DNA from: Loktanella sp. Alg231-35
Lineage (GTDB): Bacteria > Pseudomonadota > Alphaproteobacteria > Rhodobacterales > Rhodobacteraceae
DNA length: 64,000 nt
Direction of reading: 5' to 3'
Assembly: GCF_900143545.1 (NCBI RefSeq)
Contig: NZ_FREV01000004.1
Location: 248,001 to 312,000, forward strand
Made by a program: the position numbers and the translations under genes. This document shows, piece after piece, positions 8,928 through 17,272 of the stretch (position 1 is the stretch's first letter; each line of letters starts with the position of its first letter). The notes beneath the pieces are model-generated. The model ran no database searches. It was given only the letters and a program-made list of their open reading frames with translations, and was not told the DNA's origin.

Positions 8928-10163
8928 TCACGCCCATTCACCGCCCCGCATCACCGGAACGCGCTCACCCGTCTTCGTGATCCCGTCGATGTCCACTGCG
9001 TCCGAACCCATCATCCAATCCACGTGGATGATACTTTGGTTGCCACCTTTCTGCTTGAGCTCTTCAGGGCTCAGCTCTGAACCGCCCTCAATCGTATCGG
9101 CATAGCATTGGCCCAGCGCAATATGGCACGACGCGTTTTCATCAAAGAGCGTGTTGTAAAACAACGTCCCGGACTGGCTGATGGGGCTGGAATGGGGCAC
9201 CAGTGCCACCTCACCAATCCGGCTGGCCCCATCATCGGTTTTCAGAAGCGCGTTCAGCACGTCCGCGCCTTTGGTGGCCGTTGCCTCAACAATGCGTCCC
9301 GCCTCAAACCGCACGGCGATATTTTCAATCACATTACCTTGGTGCGCCAGCGGCTTGGTTGCCGCCACTGTGCCGTCAACCTTATAGGCGTGCGGGCAGG
9401 TAAAGACCTCTTCGGTGGGAATATTGGGTTGGCAAACCACCCCATTCAGCGCCGGAGACGCCCCACCTTTCCAGATATGCCCGTCAGCCAGTCCCAGAGT
9501 AAGGTTTGTACCGGGGCCGGTGTAGTGCAGCGCGCTGAAGTTCTGGGCATTCAGCCAGTTGACACGTTCCTTCAGCGTGGCCGTATGATCCGCCCAGTTC
9601 CTGACCGGATCATCGCCGCCAAGGCGAGAGGCATCATAGATCGCATCCATCAGCTTACCCTGTGCCTCTTCCACCGGCAGATCGGGATAGACACGCGACG
9701 CCCAAGCCGCACCGGGATAGGCGACGATATTCCAGTTCACCTCGAACCCCACAATCGGGTTCATTGCCGGTTTGGCCGCAATCGACGTGGCTTTGCTAAG
9801 CCGGGCGACCTTCTCAGGGTCCTGCTCTGCCAAGAGCATCGGGTCATCTCCCGTGATCGCCATACGCGCGGCACCACCCTTAAAGGCGGCAGCCATCCCT
9901 TCAAACAACCATTCCGGGGCGCGGTCAAAACTTTTATCCGAGGCGTGCTCATACCGCGCCAGCGTGATCGCATCATCGTTGAAGAACGGCGTCACGATGC
10001 CTCCGCCCGCCTTATATGCATGCACGGCAATGCGGCGCACCAGATCAAGGGCCGCCAAGGGCGCGGTGATCACCAGATCCTGCCCCGGTTGCAGGTTCAC
10101 GCCCGTGCGCACGGCCACTTCGGCAAGACGGTCAAGTTTAGCGGGGTCGATATGGTCGGACAT
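8928..10163 (-). CDS. Aminopeptidase, peptidase family M29
   Basis: A 411-residue cytosolic metallopeptidase. The start at 10163 ([18 protein letters not shown]) has AAAGGTG upstream and matches family N termini; the longer frame to 10298 adds an unlikely leader. The N-terminal half has the [21 protein letters not shown] region typical of M29. The C-terminal half holds the metal site: [12 protein letters not shown], then [12 protein letters not shown] and [11 protein letters not shown], supplying Glu, His, His and Asp ligands. The expected activity is release of N-terminal residues from peptides with a two-metal centre. It is divergent from the kinase-like gene at 10322 and appears monocistronic. 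Confidence 0.9.
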   Translation of the reverse strand: MSDHIDPAKLDRLAEVAVRTGVNLQPGQDLVITAPLAALDLVRRIAVHAYKAGGGIVTPFFNDDAITLARYEHASDKSFDRAPEWLFEGMAAAFKGGAARMAITGDDPMLLAEQDPEKVARLSKATSIAAKPAMNPIVGFEVNWNIVAYPGAAWASRVYPDLPVEEAQGKLMDAIYDASRLGGDDPVRNWADHTATLKERVNWLNAQNFSALHYTGPGTNLTLGLADGHIWKGGASPALNGVVCQPNIPTEEVFTCPHAYKVDGTVAATKPLAHQGNVIENIAVRFEAGRIVEATATKGADVLNALLKTDDGASRIGEVALVPHSSPISQSGTLFYNTLFDENASCHIALGQCYADTIEGGSELSPEELKQKGGNQSIIHVDWMMGSDAVDIDGITKTGERVPVMRGGEWA

Positions 10164-10321
10164 GGGGGCACCTTTGTTGTCAATCGTACCAAGAGTATGA
10201 TCTGCCAAACAAAGGTCAACCGCTACCACCCTCACTGGTGCAACTGCGCGTGGTTCATTGCTATTTCCGGCGCCATTGCGCAAAAGAACACAGTGCAAAT
10301 TTGGACTGTCGAGCCGCGCAG

Positions 10322-11179
10322 ATGAAAATTCGTATCAAGACCTCAAAGGACGCCCCGCAAGCCATTGCAAAGCGCTGGAACCTGGCGTTGCACGGCTGCG
10401 TTGCCAAAACACCGCGCGCGACGGTCTATAAGGTCGATGCGCCGCAAGGGCCCGCAGCGTTGAAAATCTACAACGAAATCGGATCGGCGGGCGAAGGGGC
10501 GGCCGTCCAGTTTTTGCGCCATCTCGAACCGGGTGCAGGGGTGAAAATCTACCGCAGCAGCGCTTGGCGTGCTGCGGTTCTAATGGAATGGCTCGATGGG
10601 CCAGCACTCAGCGCGTTGCTCGTGAACGGTGAAGAAGACACAGCGACCCGTCATCTGGCGGCGGTCGCAGGGGCAGTTGCCCGAAGCCGTTTCAAACTGC
10701 ACGCCCAATACCGGCGGGTGATGCCGGCGCTCAAGACCAACCTTGCCAATTGCCGCGCCCACGCGGTTGACCACCCCGAGGCCGAAAATCTACACCGCGC
10801 AATTGCTCTTTTTGATCATCTGGTCGCAACCACCACGCAAGAACGCATCATCCACGGTGATCTGCATTTCGGGAACGTCGTGCTGACGGACGACGGCCCA
10901 CGCTTGATTGATCCCAAAGGGCTGCGTGCTGATCCCGCCTATGAGTTTGGTCGGGTCTTGATCGACCCCTCGCATGATGTGAGGTCGGATGCGCTGATCC
11001 AACGGATCAAAAGGCGCGCGCCAATATTTGCCGATGGCATTGGCGTCACACCCGAGCGACCGATCCAATGGCTGGCCGTGCGGCTTGCTCAGCGGGTCTT
11101 TTCAAACAGCCCAAAGGATGCCTCCAGACAGGAGTTCGCACCGCATCTGGCAGCCGTTCTGGACCTCGCGGAACGCTAG
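10322..11179 (+). CDS. Aminoglycoside phosphotransferase (APH(6)-like) family kinase
   Basis: A 285-residue small-molecule kinase fold. The N lobe has VYKVDAPQGPAALKIYN with the ATP-binding lysine. The C lobe has the Brenner-type catalytic loop IHGDLHFGNVVL and the metal-binding LIDPKG in place of the usual DFD. This pattern is closest to streptomycin 6-kinase/hydroxyurea-type proteins, many of which act on unknown cellular substrates. The ATG at 10322 is the sensible start although its ribosome binding site is weak. Its 3' end lies 4 bases from the convergent MNIO gene. No resistance function should be assumed. Confidence 0.75.
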   Translation: MKIRIKTSKDAPQAIAKRWNLALHGCVAKTPRATVYKVDAPQGPAALKIYNEIGSAGEGAAVQFLRHLEPGAGVKIYRSSAWRAAVLMEWLDGPALSALLVNGEEDTATRHLAAVAGAVARSRFKLHAQYRRVMPALKTNLANCRAHAVDHPEAENLHRAIALFDHLVATTTQERIIHGDLHFGNVVLTDDGPRLIDPKGLRADPAYEFGRVLIDPSHDVRSDALIQRIKRRAPIFADGIGVTPERPIQWLAVRLAQRVFSNSPKDASRQEFAPHLAAVLDLAER

Positions 11180-11183
11180 CCCG

Positions 11184-12617
11184 TCAGGACAGACTGGCCT
11201 GCGCGAAATCCTCGACCGCAAACACATCTGGCAAAATCTCGATTTCCCAAGGTCGTGTTGGTGGCGGGGCGGCAAGATCGCGTATTGCAAGGCCTTCGAA
11301 CACTGTTGTGGGATCGCCGGGAAAACTGACAACAATCGGCGCACCGCGACGGATGATCTCTAGCAAGGCAATGTCGTAGTCCAGCAAAGCCAACGCCCAT
11401 GCGTCCGTCTCACCATCATTCCGCAACCATGCCGCAAAAGCCTGGCATTCCAATGGTGCGTAGAGCTTTGGATCGCTATCCGCGTAAAACCGCTTCAAAC
11501 GCGCCTCAACGACAGCACCATCGCGCAGCAATAGATAGCGCAGTAACCGCGGCAACGATCGCGCCAGAATGGACCCGCGAAAACTCCGTGCCAAAAAGGC
11601 GTAAAGCGTCAGTGCCTCGGTATTCTCTTCCCACTCTGTGACTTGCGTTTGTGCTTTCCAGACAGCGTCGGTCAGCACCGCATCCCATTGCGCGGGGTCA
11701 GGCGCCGGCGTGGGTGCAGGTGGGTCAATAGCGGCTGGCCGGGCATCTGATTTGGCGCGGCCAGTTTCCGACCACAGATGGCGCAGATCATCGACGGTGC
11801 GGTCAAACTCATCCGTCGTAAAGCGCTCTAGAAACGTATCGAAGATTTCGAAATTCAATGCACCCAAGTTGGGCAGCGATTGCAACACCTCCAGCGAACG
11901 GGCAGTCAAATCATCCGGGATCGTACCTGAATGACTGTCCAGCCAAAACCCATCCCGCTCTTCGCCACCCGCCAGATGGACTTCCCAAACACGGTCCAGC
12001 GGAATTTGGGACAGAAACTCATCCCAATCGAGCCTGCCATTGCGGTGATTGCAGTAAAGGTTGTGCAAATCCAGTAGGATACCGCACTCAGCCCTTTCCA
12101 CGACCTGCGAGACAAAACAGCCGTCCGGCATCTCAAAGGACTTGCGCGACAGATAGGCAACACCGGTTTCAACGGCGACAGGACGGTCGACGCCTGCTGC
12201 GAATTTCTCAATGTTGGACACCGCCTGCGCCACGCCCGCCTCTGTTTGCAGCGGCGGCAGCAGAAACCCGGCAGATTGATGTGGCGTGCCAGCAATGGAT
12301 AAATGTTCGCTTACCCAAGGTGACGATAAACGCTCTGCTGTCTGGCGTAACAATGCAAGGTGGTCACTGTCAGGGCTGCGCGTGCCACCCAGTGGCACAC
12401 CAACGCTATGCACAAGTTTATGACCGGGCAGTGCTGCATATTGGTCAACACCCGGCGTGAATTCGAAGAACGGGCCGTCAATTGGATCATCGGCCAGCCA
12501 CAGGGTTTGGGGTTCAATCTCAAGCACATCAAGTGCGTCTGGACGGCGCTCCAGAAAGGGTCGAAGCGCCGTCGCATAGATCATTCCCACCCCAAGTTTC
12601 GGAGGGTGAAAGGTCAT
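11184..12617 (-). CDS. MNIO (DUF692) multinuclear iron enzyme with C-terminal partner-like domain
   Basis: A 477-residue two-domain protein. Residues 1-275 form a DUF692/MNIO TIM barrel, the family of MbnB and TglH that uses Fe ions to rewrite cysteine or other residues in peptides. Likely metal ligands visible are His70, His105 (WVSEHL), Glu150 (VAVETG), Asp183/His185/Asn186 (LLDLHN), His214 (EVHLAGG), Asp227 and His229 (LDSHSG) and Glu257. After a Pro/Ala linker (about 291-310) a helical domain of about 165 residues follows, perhaps a fused version of the partner protein (MbnC- or DUF2063-like) that binds substrate; this is inferred. It starts 3 bases after the Cys/His repeat protein gene, so that protein is the probable substrate. 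Confidence 0.85.
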   Translation of the reverse strand: MTFHPPKLGVGMIYATALRPFLERRPDALDVLEIEPQTLWLADDPIDGPFFEFTPGVDQYAALPGHKLVHSVGVPLGGTRSPDSDHLALLRQTAERLSSPWVSEHLSIAGTPHQSAGFLLPPLQTEAGVAQAVSNIEKFAAGVDRPVAVETGVAYLSRKSFEMPDGCFVSQVVERAECGILLDLHNLYCNHRNGRLDWDEFLSQIPLDRVWEVHLAGGEERDGFWLDSHSGTIPDDLTARSLEVLQSLPNLGALNFEIFDTFLERFTTDEFDRTVDDLRHLWSETGRAKSDARPAAIDPPAPTPAPDPAQWDAVLTDAVWKAQTQVTEWEENTEALTLYAFLARSFRGSILARSLPRLLRYLLLRDGAVVEARLKRFYADSDPKLYAPLECQAFAAWLRNDGETDAWALALLDYDIALLEIIRRGAPIVVSFPGDPTTVFEGLAIRDLAAPPPTRPWEIEILPDVFAVEDFAQASLS

Positions 12618-12620
12618 GGC

Positions 12621-13055
12621 TTAGCCAACCGCCATGACGCGTTCGGACACGTTGAGGTTCTCATCCAGCGCAAACTGCTGCTCAAGATTGAGGAACATAT
12701 CGCAGCCAGTGGCACAAGCCACATGGCCGGTGATTTCAGCGATGCGATCAATCGCGTCAAAGACGTTGTCGATCTTGTTGGCAAAGGCAGGCTGAACTGC
12801 AACATTGACCGTCGCACTCTCTTTGGCAAAGCGATTGCGGATCGGGTTTGCCGCCGACAGACGCGTTTTGACATCGCGTTCAAAGATGTGATCGCGCTGC
12901 AGCTCCAAATAGATGTTGTGGCCCGAACAGCAGGCCGGACAGCCCAGTTTGTCCAGAATAGTGCCAAACGACTTTTTCAGACTGCCGATATCCGACGCGA
13001 CGGAGGCCGGAATTGAAACACGCACGGCTTTGCCGATTTTATCTTCCATTTTCAT
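12621..13055 (-). CDS. Small Cys/His two-repeat protein, candidate substrate of the MNIO enzyme
   Basis: A 144-residue soluble protein with no signal peptide. The ATG at 13055 is chosen because GGAG lies 7 bases upstream. Two halves share a motif: LGCPACCSGHNIYLELQ (residues 37-53) and TGHVACATGCDMFLNLEQ (109-126). Each gives a [C/H]xxCxxG[H/C] core, with Cys39, Cys42, Cys43, His46 in the first and His111, Cys114, Cys118 in the second. I do not recognise the family. Tight coupling to the MNIO gene suggests it is modified post-translationally, possibly at cysteine, or that it is a metal-binding partner. It is longer than most RiPP precursors but comparable to protein-sized MNIO substrates. Confidence 0.7.
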   Translation of the reverse strand: MKMEDKIGKAVRVSIPASVASDIGSLKKSFGTILDKLGCPACCSGHNIYLELQRDHIFERDVKTRLSAANPIRNRFAKESATVNVAVQPAFANKIDNVFDAIDRIAEITGHVACATGCDMFLNLEQQFALDENLNVSERVMAVG

Positions 13056-13190
13056 AATACTCTCCTTCATAAAATACGCTCAAAACTGAAAATATAGGGA
13101 AATGAGCGCGCCAATCCTACCCGCATCACACTGTGGCGGTAGTCTGACTTTCCTTACTTTCGCTCAGATTGGGCCGAAAACGGCGAGGCG

Positions 13191-13598
13191 TCAGTACACG
13201 CGCTGCTCGGCCCGGCGGATACTGAACCCGCCGCCGTCTTCGTTCGTGCAGATCATCCCGACCTCTTCTGAGCGGCAGATGATCCCGGCAAAACTGATAC
13301 TGGCCCCGTAGGGCAGGATCGTCGCCACCCCGTCCCGCGCAATTGTGCGGGTCGCGCAATTCACGATGCCGGGTCCGGTTAGCAAAACAGCAAAGGACGT
13401 CCCCCAGACGCCGTCACAGGATGCGGGTCGTTCGGTGAAACTTTGCCGAGTCACATCAAGGTCACAGCGCGCATTGGCAACTACCGTATCCTGAATCTGA
13501 CACCGGATATTGCCCGACGGCGACGTGAATGAGATTTCCGCAGCAGTGACGGGTGACGCTATGATCCACAAAAGGAGGCTTAGATAGATGGTACGCAT
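13191..13598 (-). CDS. Secreted cysteine-containing protein, DUF6636-like
   Basis: A 135-residue protein with a clear signal peptide (RTIYLSLLLWIIASPVTAA) and a predicted mature beta-rich domain. Six cysteines sit in patterns such as GNIRCQI, ANARCDL, PASCDGVWG and IICRSEEVGMICTNEDGGGF, suggesting disulfides in the periplasm. The pattern of an N-terminal SPSGNIRC and a C-terminal CTN(E/D)..GHGF-like end is that of small secreted proteins of unknown function. The ATG at 13598 is the only good start. It is divergent from uvrB; nothing ties it functionally to the MNIO unit downstream on the same strand. Confidence 0.72.
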   Translation of the reverse strand: MRTIYLSLLLWIIASPVTAAEISFTSPSGNIRCQIQDTVVANARCDLDVTRQSFTERPASCDGVWGTSFAVLLTGPGIVNCATRTIARDGVATILPYGASISFAGIICRSEEVGMICTNEDGGGFSIRRAEQRVY

Positions 13599-13784
13599 GA
13601 CACTCGACTGGTTTGTAACCCTTTACTTTGGGCACATTAACGCACCCATCAGCCGCAGCAAATCAAATGTCATCGCACAAGCGTGGTTTCCTGCCACAGC
13701 CTGCTGACACATCCTGTCAGGAGGCACCCTTGAACCCTCCTGCAAACACATCAACTATAGGCCTGACCCCAAAGGACCGATCTC

Positions 13785-15995
13785 ATGGCCTATGCCCAAA
13801 CCGACAAACGCGAGGCAGAGCAATTCCTTGCCAACCCCGCCCCTGACGTCAAGACCCGTGAAAAGCTGGAGGGCGGCAAAGCCTTTGTGCTGCAAACCGA
13901 ATTTGAACCCGCAGGCGACCAACCCACCGCGATCAAGGAACTGTCCGAAGGCATCCTGAGCGGTGAGCGCGATCAGGTCCTGTTGGGGGCCACCGGCACA
14001 GGCAAAACCTTCACCATGGCCAAGATGATCGAACAAACACAGCGGCCGGCGATTATTCTTGCGCCGAATAAGACGCTTGCGGCCCAGCTTTATGGTGAAT
14101 TCAAAGGGTTCTTTCCGGATAACGCCGTCGAATACTTCGTGTCATACTACGATTATTACCAGCCAGAGGCCTATGTCGCCCGATCCGACACTTACATCGA
14201 AAAAGAAAGCCAGATTAACGAACAAATCGACCGCATGCGCCACTCGGCCACGCGGGCGCTGCTGGAACGGGATGATGTGATCATCGTCGCCTCCGTCTCT
14301 TGCATCTACGGCATCGGCTCGGTCGAAACTTATGGGGCGATGACACAGGACATCCATGTGGGCCGCGAATACGATCAGCGCGGGATCATGGCGGACTTGA
14401 TCGCGCAACAATACCGGCGCAATGACCAAGCATTCCAGCGCGGTACTTTCCGGGTGCGCGGTGACTCCCTCGAAATCTGGCCCGCCCACCTTGATGACCG
14501 CGCTTGGAAACTGTCCTTCTTTGGAGAAGAATTGGAGGGGATCACCGAGTTCGACCCGCTGACCGGCGACAAGACCGACACATTCGACAAGGTCCGCGTC
14601 TACGCCAATTCGCACTACGTGACACCAAAACCCACGATGCAGCAGGCCGTCATCGGGATCAAAAAAGAACTGCGCATGCGGCTCGACCAATTGGTAGGCG
14701 ATGGGAAACTGCTGGAAGCACAACGACTCGAGCAGCGCTGCAACTTCGACCTCGAAATGCTGGAAGCCACCGGCGTTTGCAACGGCATCGAAAACTACTC
14801 GCGCTACCTCACAGGTCGCGCGCCGGGCGAACCGCCCCCCACCTTGTTCGAATTCATCCCTGACAACGCCATTGTGTTTGCGGACGAAAGCCATGTCTCC
14901 GTCCCCCAAATCGGCGGCATGTATAAAGGCGACTACCGGCGCAAGTTCACGCTGGCCGAACACGGGTTCCGCCTTCCCTCTTGCATGGACAACCGCCCGC
15001 TCAAATTCGAAGAATGGGACGCGATGCGCCCGCAATCCGTCTTCGTCTCGGCCACACCAGCCGCTTGGGAACTGGAACAGGCGGGCGGCGTTTTCACTGA
15101 ACAAATCATCCGCCCTACCGGCCTAATCGACCCCGAAATCGAAATCCGCCCCGTCGAGATGCAAGTCGACGACCTGCTGGACGAGGTGCGCAAGGTCGCC
15201 GCCGACGGCTATCGGACGTTGGTCACGACGCTGACCAAACGCATGGCCGAAGACCTGACCGAATACATGCATGAACAGGGGATCAAGGTCCGCTACATGC
15301 ACTCTGACATTGACACAATCGAACGGATCGAGATTCTGCGTGACCTGCGCCTTGGCGCCTTCGACGTGCTGATCGGGATCAACCTGTTGCGCGAGGGGCT
15401 CGACATTCCCGAATGTGGGCTGGTGGCCATTTTGGACGCTGACAAAGAAGGCTTCCTGCGGTCCGAAACCTCGCTGGTGCAAACCACTGGCCGCGCCGCG
15501 CGCAACGCCGAAGGCCGCGTGATCATGTACGCCGACCGGATAACCGGAAGCATGGAACGCGCGATTGGCGAAACCAACCGCCGTCGGGCCAAGCAGGTAG
15601 CCTATAACGAAGAACACGGGATCACGCCGCAGACGGTCAAGAAGAACGTCGAGGATATCTTGGCAGGCCTCTACAAAGGTGACGTCGACATGAACCGTGT
15701 CACGGCCAAGGTCGACAAACCAATGGCCGGGGCGAATTTGCAGGCCGTGCTGGACGGGCTAAGGACGGATATGCGCAAAGCAGCCGAGAACCTAGAGTTT
15801 GAAGAGGCAGCAAGGCTGCGGGATGAGGTCAAACGGCTGGAGACCGTGGAACTGACCGTGGCAGACGACCCACTGGCGCGGCAGCAGGCGGTGGACCGGG
15901 CTGTTGATGATGCGCAGAAAGCGTCCGGGCGGAGTACTGGTGGACGTGGGGGTATGCGCGGTGGAAAAAGTAGGTATGGCGGGAAGAAACGGTAA
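13785..15995 (+). CDS. uvrB: UvrABC excinuclease subunit B
   Basis: A 736-residue DNA-repair helicase-like protein. It loads from UvrA onto damaged DNA, verifies the lesion and recruits UvrC. Visible are the N-terminal [11 protein letters not shown], Walker [11 protein letters not shown] (about residues 68-77), the beta-hairpin [11 protein letters not shown] that clamps one strand, motif II ADESHVS, later SATPAAWE, motif [13 protein letters not shown] and QTTGRAARN, and a C-terminal UVR domain [14 protein letters not shown] that contacts UvrC. AAAGGA precedes the ATG by 8 bases. Length is slightly above the bacterial norm owing to N- and C-terminal extensions; the tail is Gly/Arg/Lys-rich. 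No LexA box was recognised upstream. Confidence 0.98.
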   Translation: MAYAQTDKREAEQFLANPAPDVKTREKLEGGKAFVLQTEFEPAGDQPTAIKELSEGILSGERDQVLLGATGTGKTFTMAKMIEQTQRPAIILAPNKTLAAQLYGEFKGFFPDNAVEYFVSYYDYYQPEAYVARSDTYIEKESQINEQIDRMRHSATRALLERDDVIIVASVSCIYGIGSVETYGAMTQDIHVGREYDQRGIMADLIAQQYRRNDQAFQRGTFRVRGDSLEIWPAHLDDRAWKLSFFGEELEGITEFDPLTGDKTDTFDKVRVYANSHYVTPKPTMQQAVIGIKKELRMRLDQLVGDGKLLEAQRLEQRCNFDLEMLEATGVCNGIENYSRYLTGRAPGEPPPTLFEFIPDNAIVFADESHVSVPQIGGMYKGDYRRKFTLAEHGFRLPSCMDNRPLKFEEWDAMRPQSVFVSATPAAWELEQAGGVFTEQIIRPTGLIDPEIEIRPVEMQVDDLLDEVRKVAADGYRTLVTTLTKRMAEDLTEYMHEQGIKVRYMHSDIDTIERIEILRDLRLGAFDVLIGINLLREGLDIPECGLVAILDADKEGFLRSETSLVQTTGRAARNAEGRVIMYADRITGSMERAIGETNRRRAKQVAYNEEHGITPQTVKKNVEDILAGLYKGDVDMNRVTAKVDKPMAGANLQAVLDGLRTDMRKAAENLEFEEAARLRDEVKRLETVELTVADDPLARQQAVDRAVDDAQKASGRSTGGRGGMRGGKSRYGGKKR

Positions 15996-16133
15996 TTTTC
16001 ACGGCAAATCTCTCGCGCCTTGAAGTTGAAACCGATTTTTCTGTGGCTACGGCGGTTATGCTGATGCTCTTGTTTTGCACCCTGCCAGGCGTACGTGAAG
16101 GCATCTTGCGGTCTTACTTTGCGCCGGACAGCC

Positions 16134-16186
16134 GTAGGGTGGGTGCAACCCACGCGTCACCCTACGGTGGGTTGCACCCACCCTAC
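16134..16186. repeat. Nested palindromic intergenic repeat (copy 1)
   Basis: Two perfectly complementary 20-base arms, 16134-16153 (GTAGGGTGGGTGCAACCCAC) and 16167-16186, separated by 13 bases. Each arm contains its own smaller GTGGGT...ACCCAC palindrome. It lies between uvrB and a secreted-protein gene. Related copies are at 34181, 37565 and 50101. Confidence 0.9.
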
Positions 16187-16256
16187 ATTAATCACATCTT
16201 CATCAACCCCACCGCGCGTTGCTTGCCCACCGCGCCGATCCCGCTACATCCCTCTC

Positions 16257-16685
16257 ATGCGTACCCTCCTCACCCTCCTCATCTTTGCCCAACCCGCCGC
16301 CGCGTGGGAATTTTCACCCAGCCCAATCTGTACCCTGACGGACACGTCCGATGCAGGTGAACTCACCGTCACCTACGACCCCACTATCACCGAATACACC
16401 ATCACCGTAACTCTGCCCGACGGCACGTGGCCCGACGCCCAAGCCTTCGCCATGGCCTTTGTCGGCGACCGCCCGATCAACATCCAAACGGACCGGCACA
16501 TCCTAAGCAATGACGGTCGCAGCCTCACCGTCAAAGACCGGGGCTTTGACAATGTTCTCAACGGATTGGAGTTCAACATCAGTGCCCATGCGATCCTTGG
16601 CGAGACATCTCTCGGATTTGATTTGTCAGGGATCGGACCCGCCATCACGGCCTTCCGTAACTGCCCGACTAACAACCTTACTTAG
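16257..16685 (+). CDS. Small secreted protein of unknown function
   Basis: A 142-residue protein. The ATG at 16257 gives a good signal peptide (MRTLLTLLIFAQPAAAW); the longer frame from 16095 runs through the palindromic repeat and is rejected. The mature part is beta-rich (ELTVTYDPTITEYTITVTL) with two cysteines, and contains GLEFNISAHAILGE and GIGPAITAFRNC, a pattern I have seen in hypothetical Rhodobacteraceae excreted proteins but cannot assign. The gene ends 4 bases inside the convergent NYN-domain gene. Confidence 0.65.
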   Translation: MRTLLTLLIFAQPAAAWEFSPSPICTLTDTSDAGELTVTYDPTITEYTITVTLPDGTWPDAQAFAMAFVGDRPINIQTDRHILSNDGRSLTVKDRGFDNVLNGLEFNISAHAILGETSLGFDLSGIGPAITAFRNCPTNNLT

Positions 16686-17197
16686 ATATTGGCACGCCAG
16701 ACAACCGCGCCATCACGCCATGTTCCACCGATCAAAATACCCTTCTTGGCCGCATGCGGGAACCGCACCCGCCAATCGCGATATTTGTCGTTGGTGACGA
16801 CGCGCAAGTTATGATCCGTCGCAAACGCGAGGATGCCTTCATCTGCAATTTCACCTTTATTTACAACGCAAACATGCCGCGCAGGAACGCCAATGAGCCC
16901 GGCGACTTTAGCTTCGTCATAATAGTGATCGTCCAACACATATCCGACGTTGGCATCAAAAAAGACGATGGGCGTATACCCTTTTTCTTCTAAGTTCCGC
17001 AGGATCCGCTGCAAGACCATAGGAGACGGCTCTTGCCCCCAATAGAGCACGTTAGAACCATCGACGAGAATGGGATTGGGCGGCAACTTTGCCTTGGTCG
17101 TTGCGGCCCGAGGTGATGCGCGCAGCAACCGCGTGCCAAACAAAACGACAAAGCCCAAAAAGGCAGGCACAAGCAAAAGAAAGTCAGAAAATTGCAA
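16682..17197 (-). CDS. Membrane-anchored NYN (Zc3h12a-like) ribonuclease domain protein
   Basis: A 171-residue protein with an N-terminal membrane helix (about residues 5-24, FLLLVPAFLGFVVLFG) followed by a cytosolic PIN/NYN fold. The core has ILVDGSNVLYW with the first acidic residue, PIVFFDANVGYV, then ADEGILAFATDHNLRVVTND and KYRDW, the acidic pattern of Zc3h12a-like NYN ribonucleases. RNA cleavage near the inner membrane is the likely role; the target is unknown. It is the next gene after the tauABC terminator on the same strand but probably transcribed separately. Confidence 0.72.
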   Translation of the reverse strand: MQFSDFLLLVPAFLGFVVLFGTRLLRASPRAATTKAKLPPNPILVDGSNVLYWGQEPSPMVLQRILRNLEEKGYTPIVFFDANVGYVLDDHYYDEAKVAGLIGVPARHVCVVNKGEIADEGILAFATDHNLRVVTNDKYRDWRVRFPHAAKKGILIGGTWRDGAVVWRANI

Positions 17198-17206
17198 TGT
17201 AATCGA

Positions 17207-17241
17207 TCAAAAAAGGGTGAAGGAATTACACCTTCACCCTT
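17207..17241 (-). terminator. Rho-independent terminator of tauABC
   Basis: On the minus strand a perfect 11-base stem (AAGGGTGAAGG pairing with CCTTCACCCTT, 7-base loop) is followed by a run of six T. It lies 32 bases after the tauC stop, the right place to end the tau transport transcript before the NYN gene. Confidence 0.88.
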
Positions 17242-17272
17242 GATCTCTGAGCTGTCAATCAGAAGGGAAGGA

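Noticed and set aside
9108..10325. 405-codon plus-strand frame opposite the M29 aminopeptidase
   Set aside because: Shadow of a GC-rich gene; the minus-strand product is a clear family member with metal ligands.
10322..11179. Reading the APH(6)-like gene as an antibiotic-resistance determinant
   Set aside because: It sits among housekeeping genes with normal composition and no mobile element; this family often has metabolic substrates.
14142..15104. 320-codon minus-strand frame inside uvrB
   Set aside because: uvrB is unmistakable on the plus strand; the antisense peptide has no recognisable features.
15671..16153. 160-codon minus-strand frame after uvrB
   Set aside because: It runs through the end of uvrB and the palindromic repeat; proline/arginine-rich shadow.
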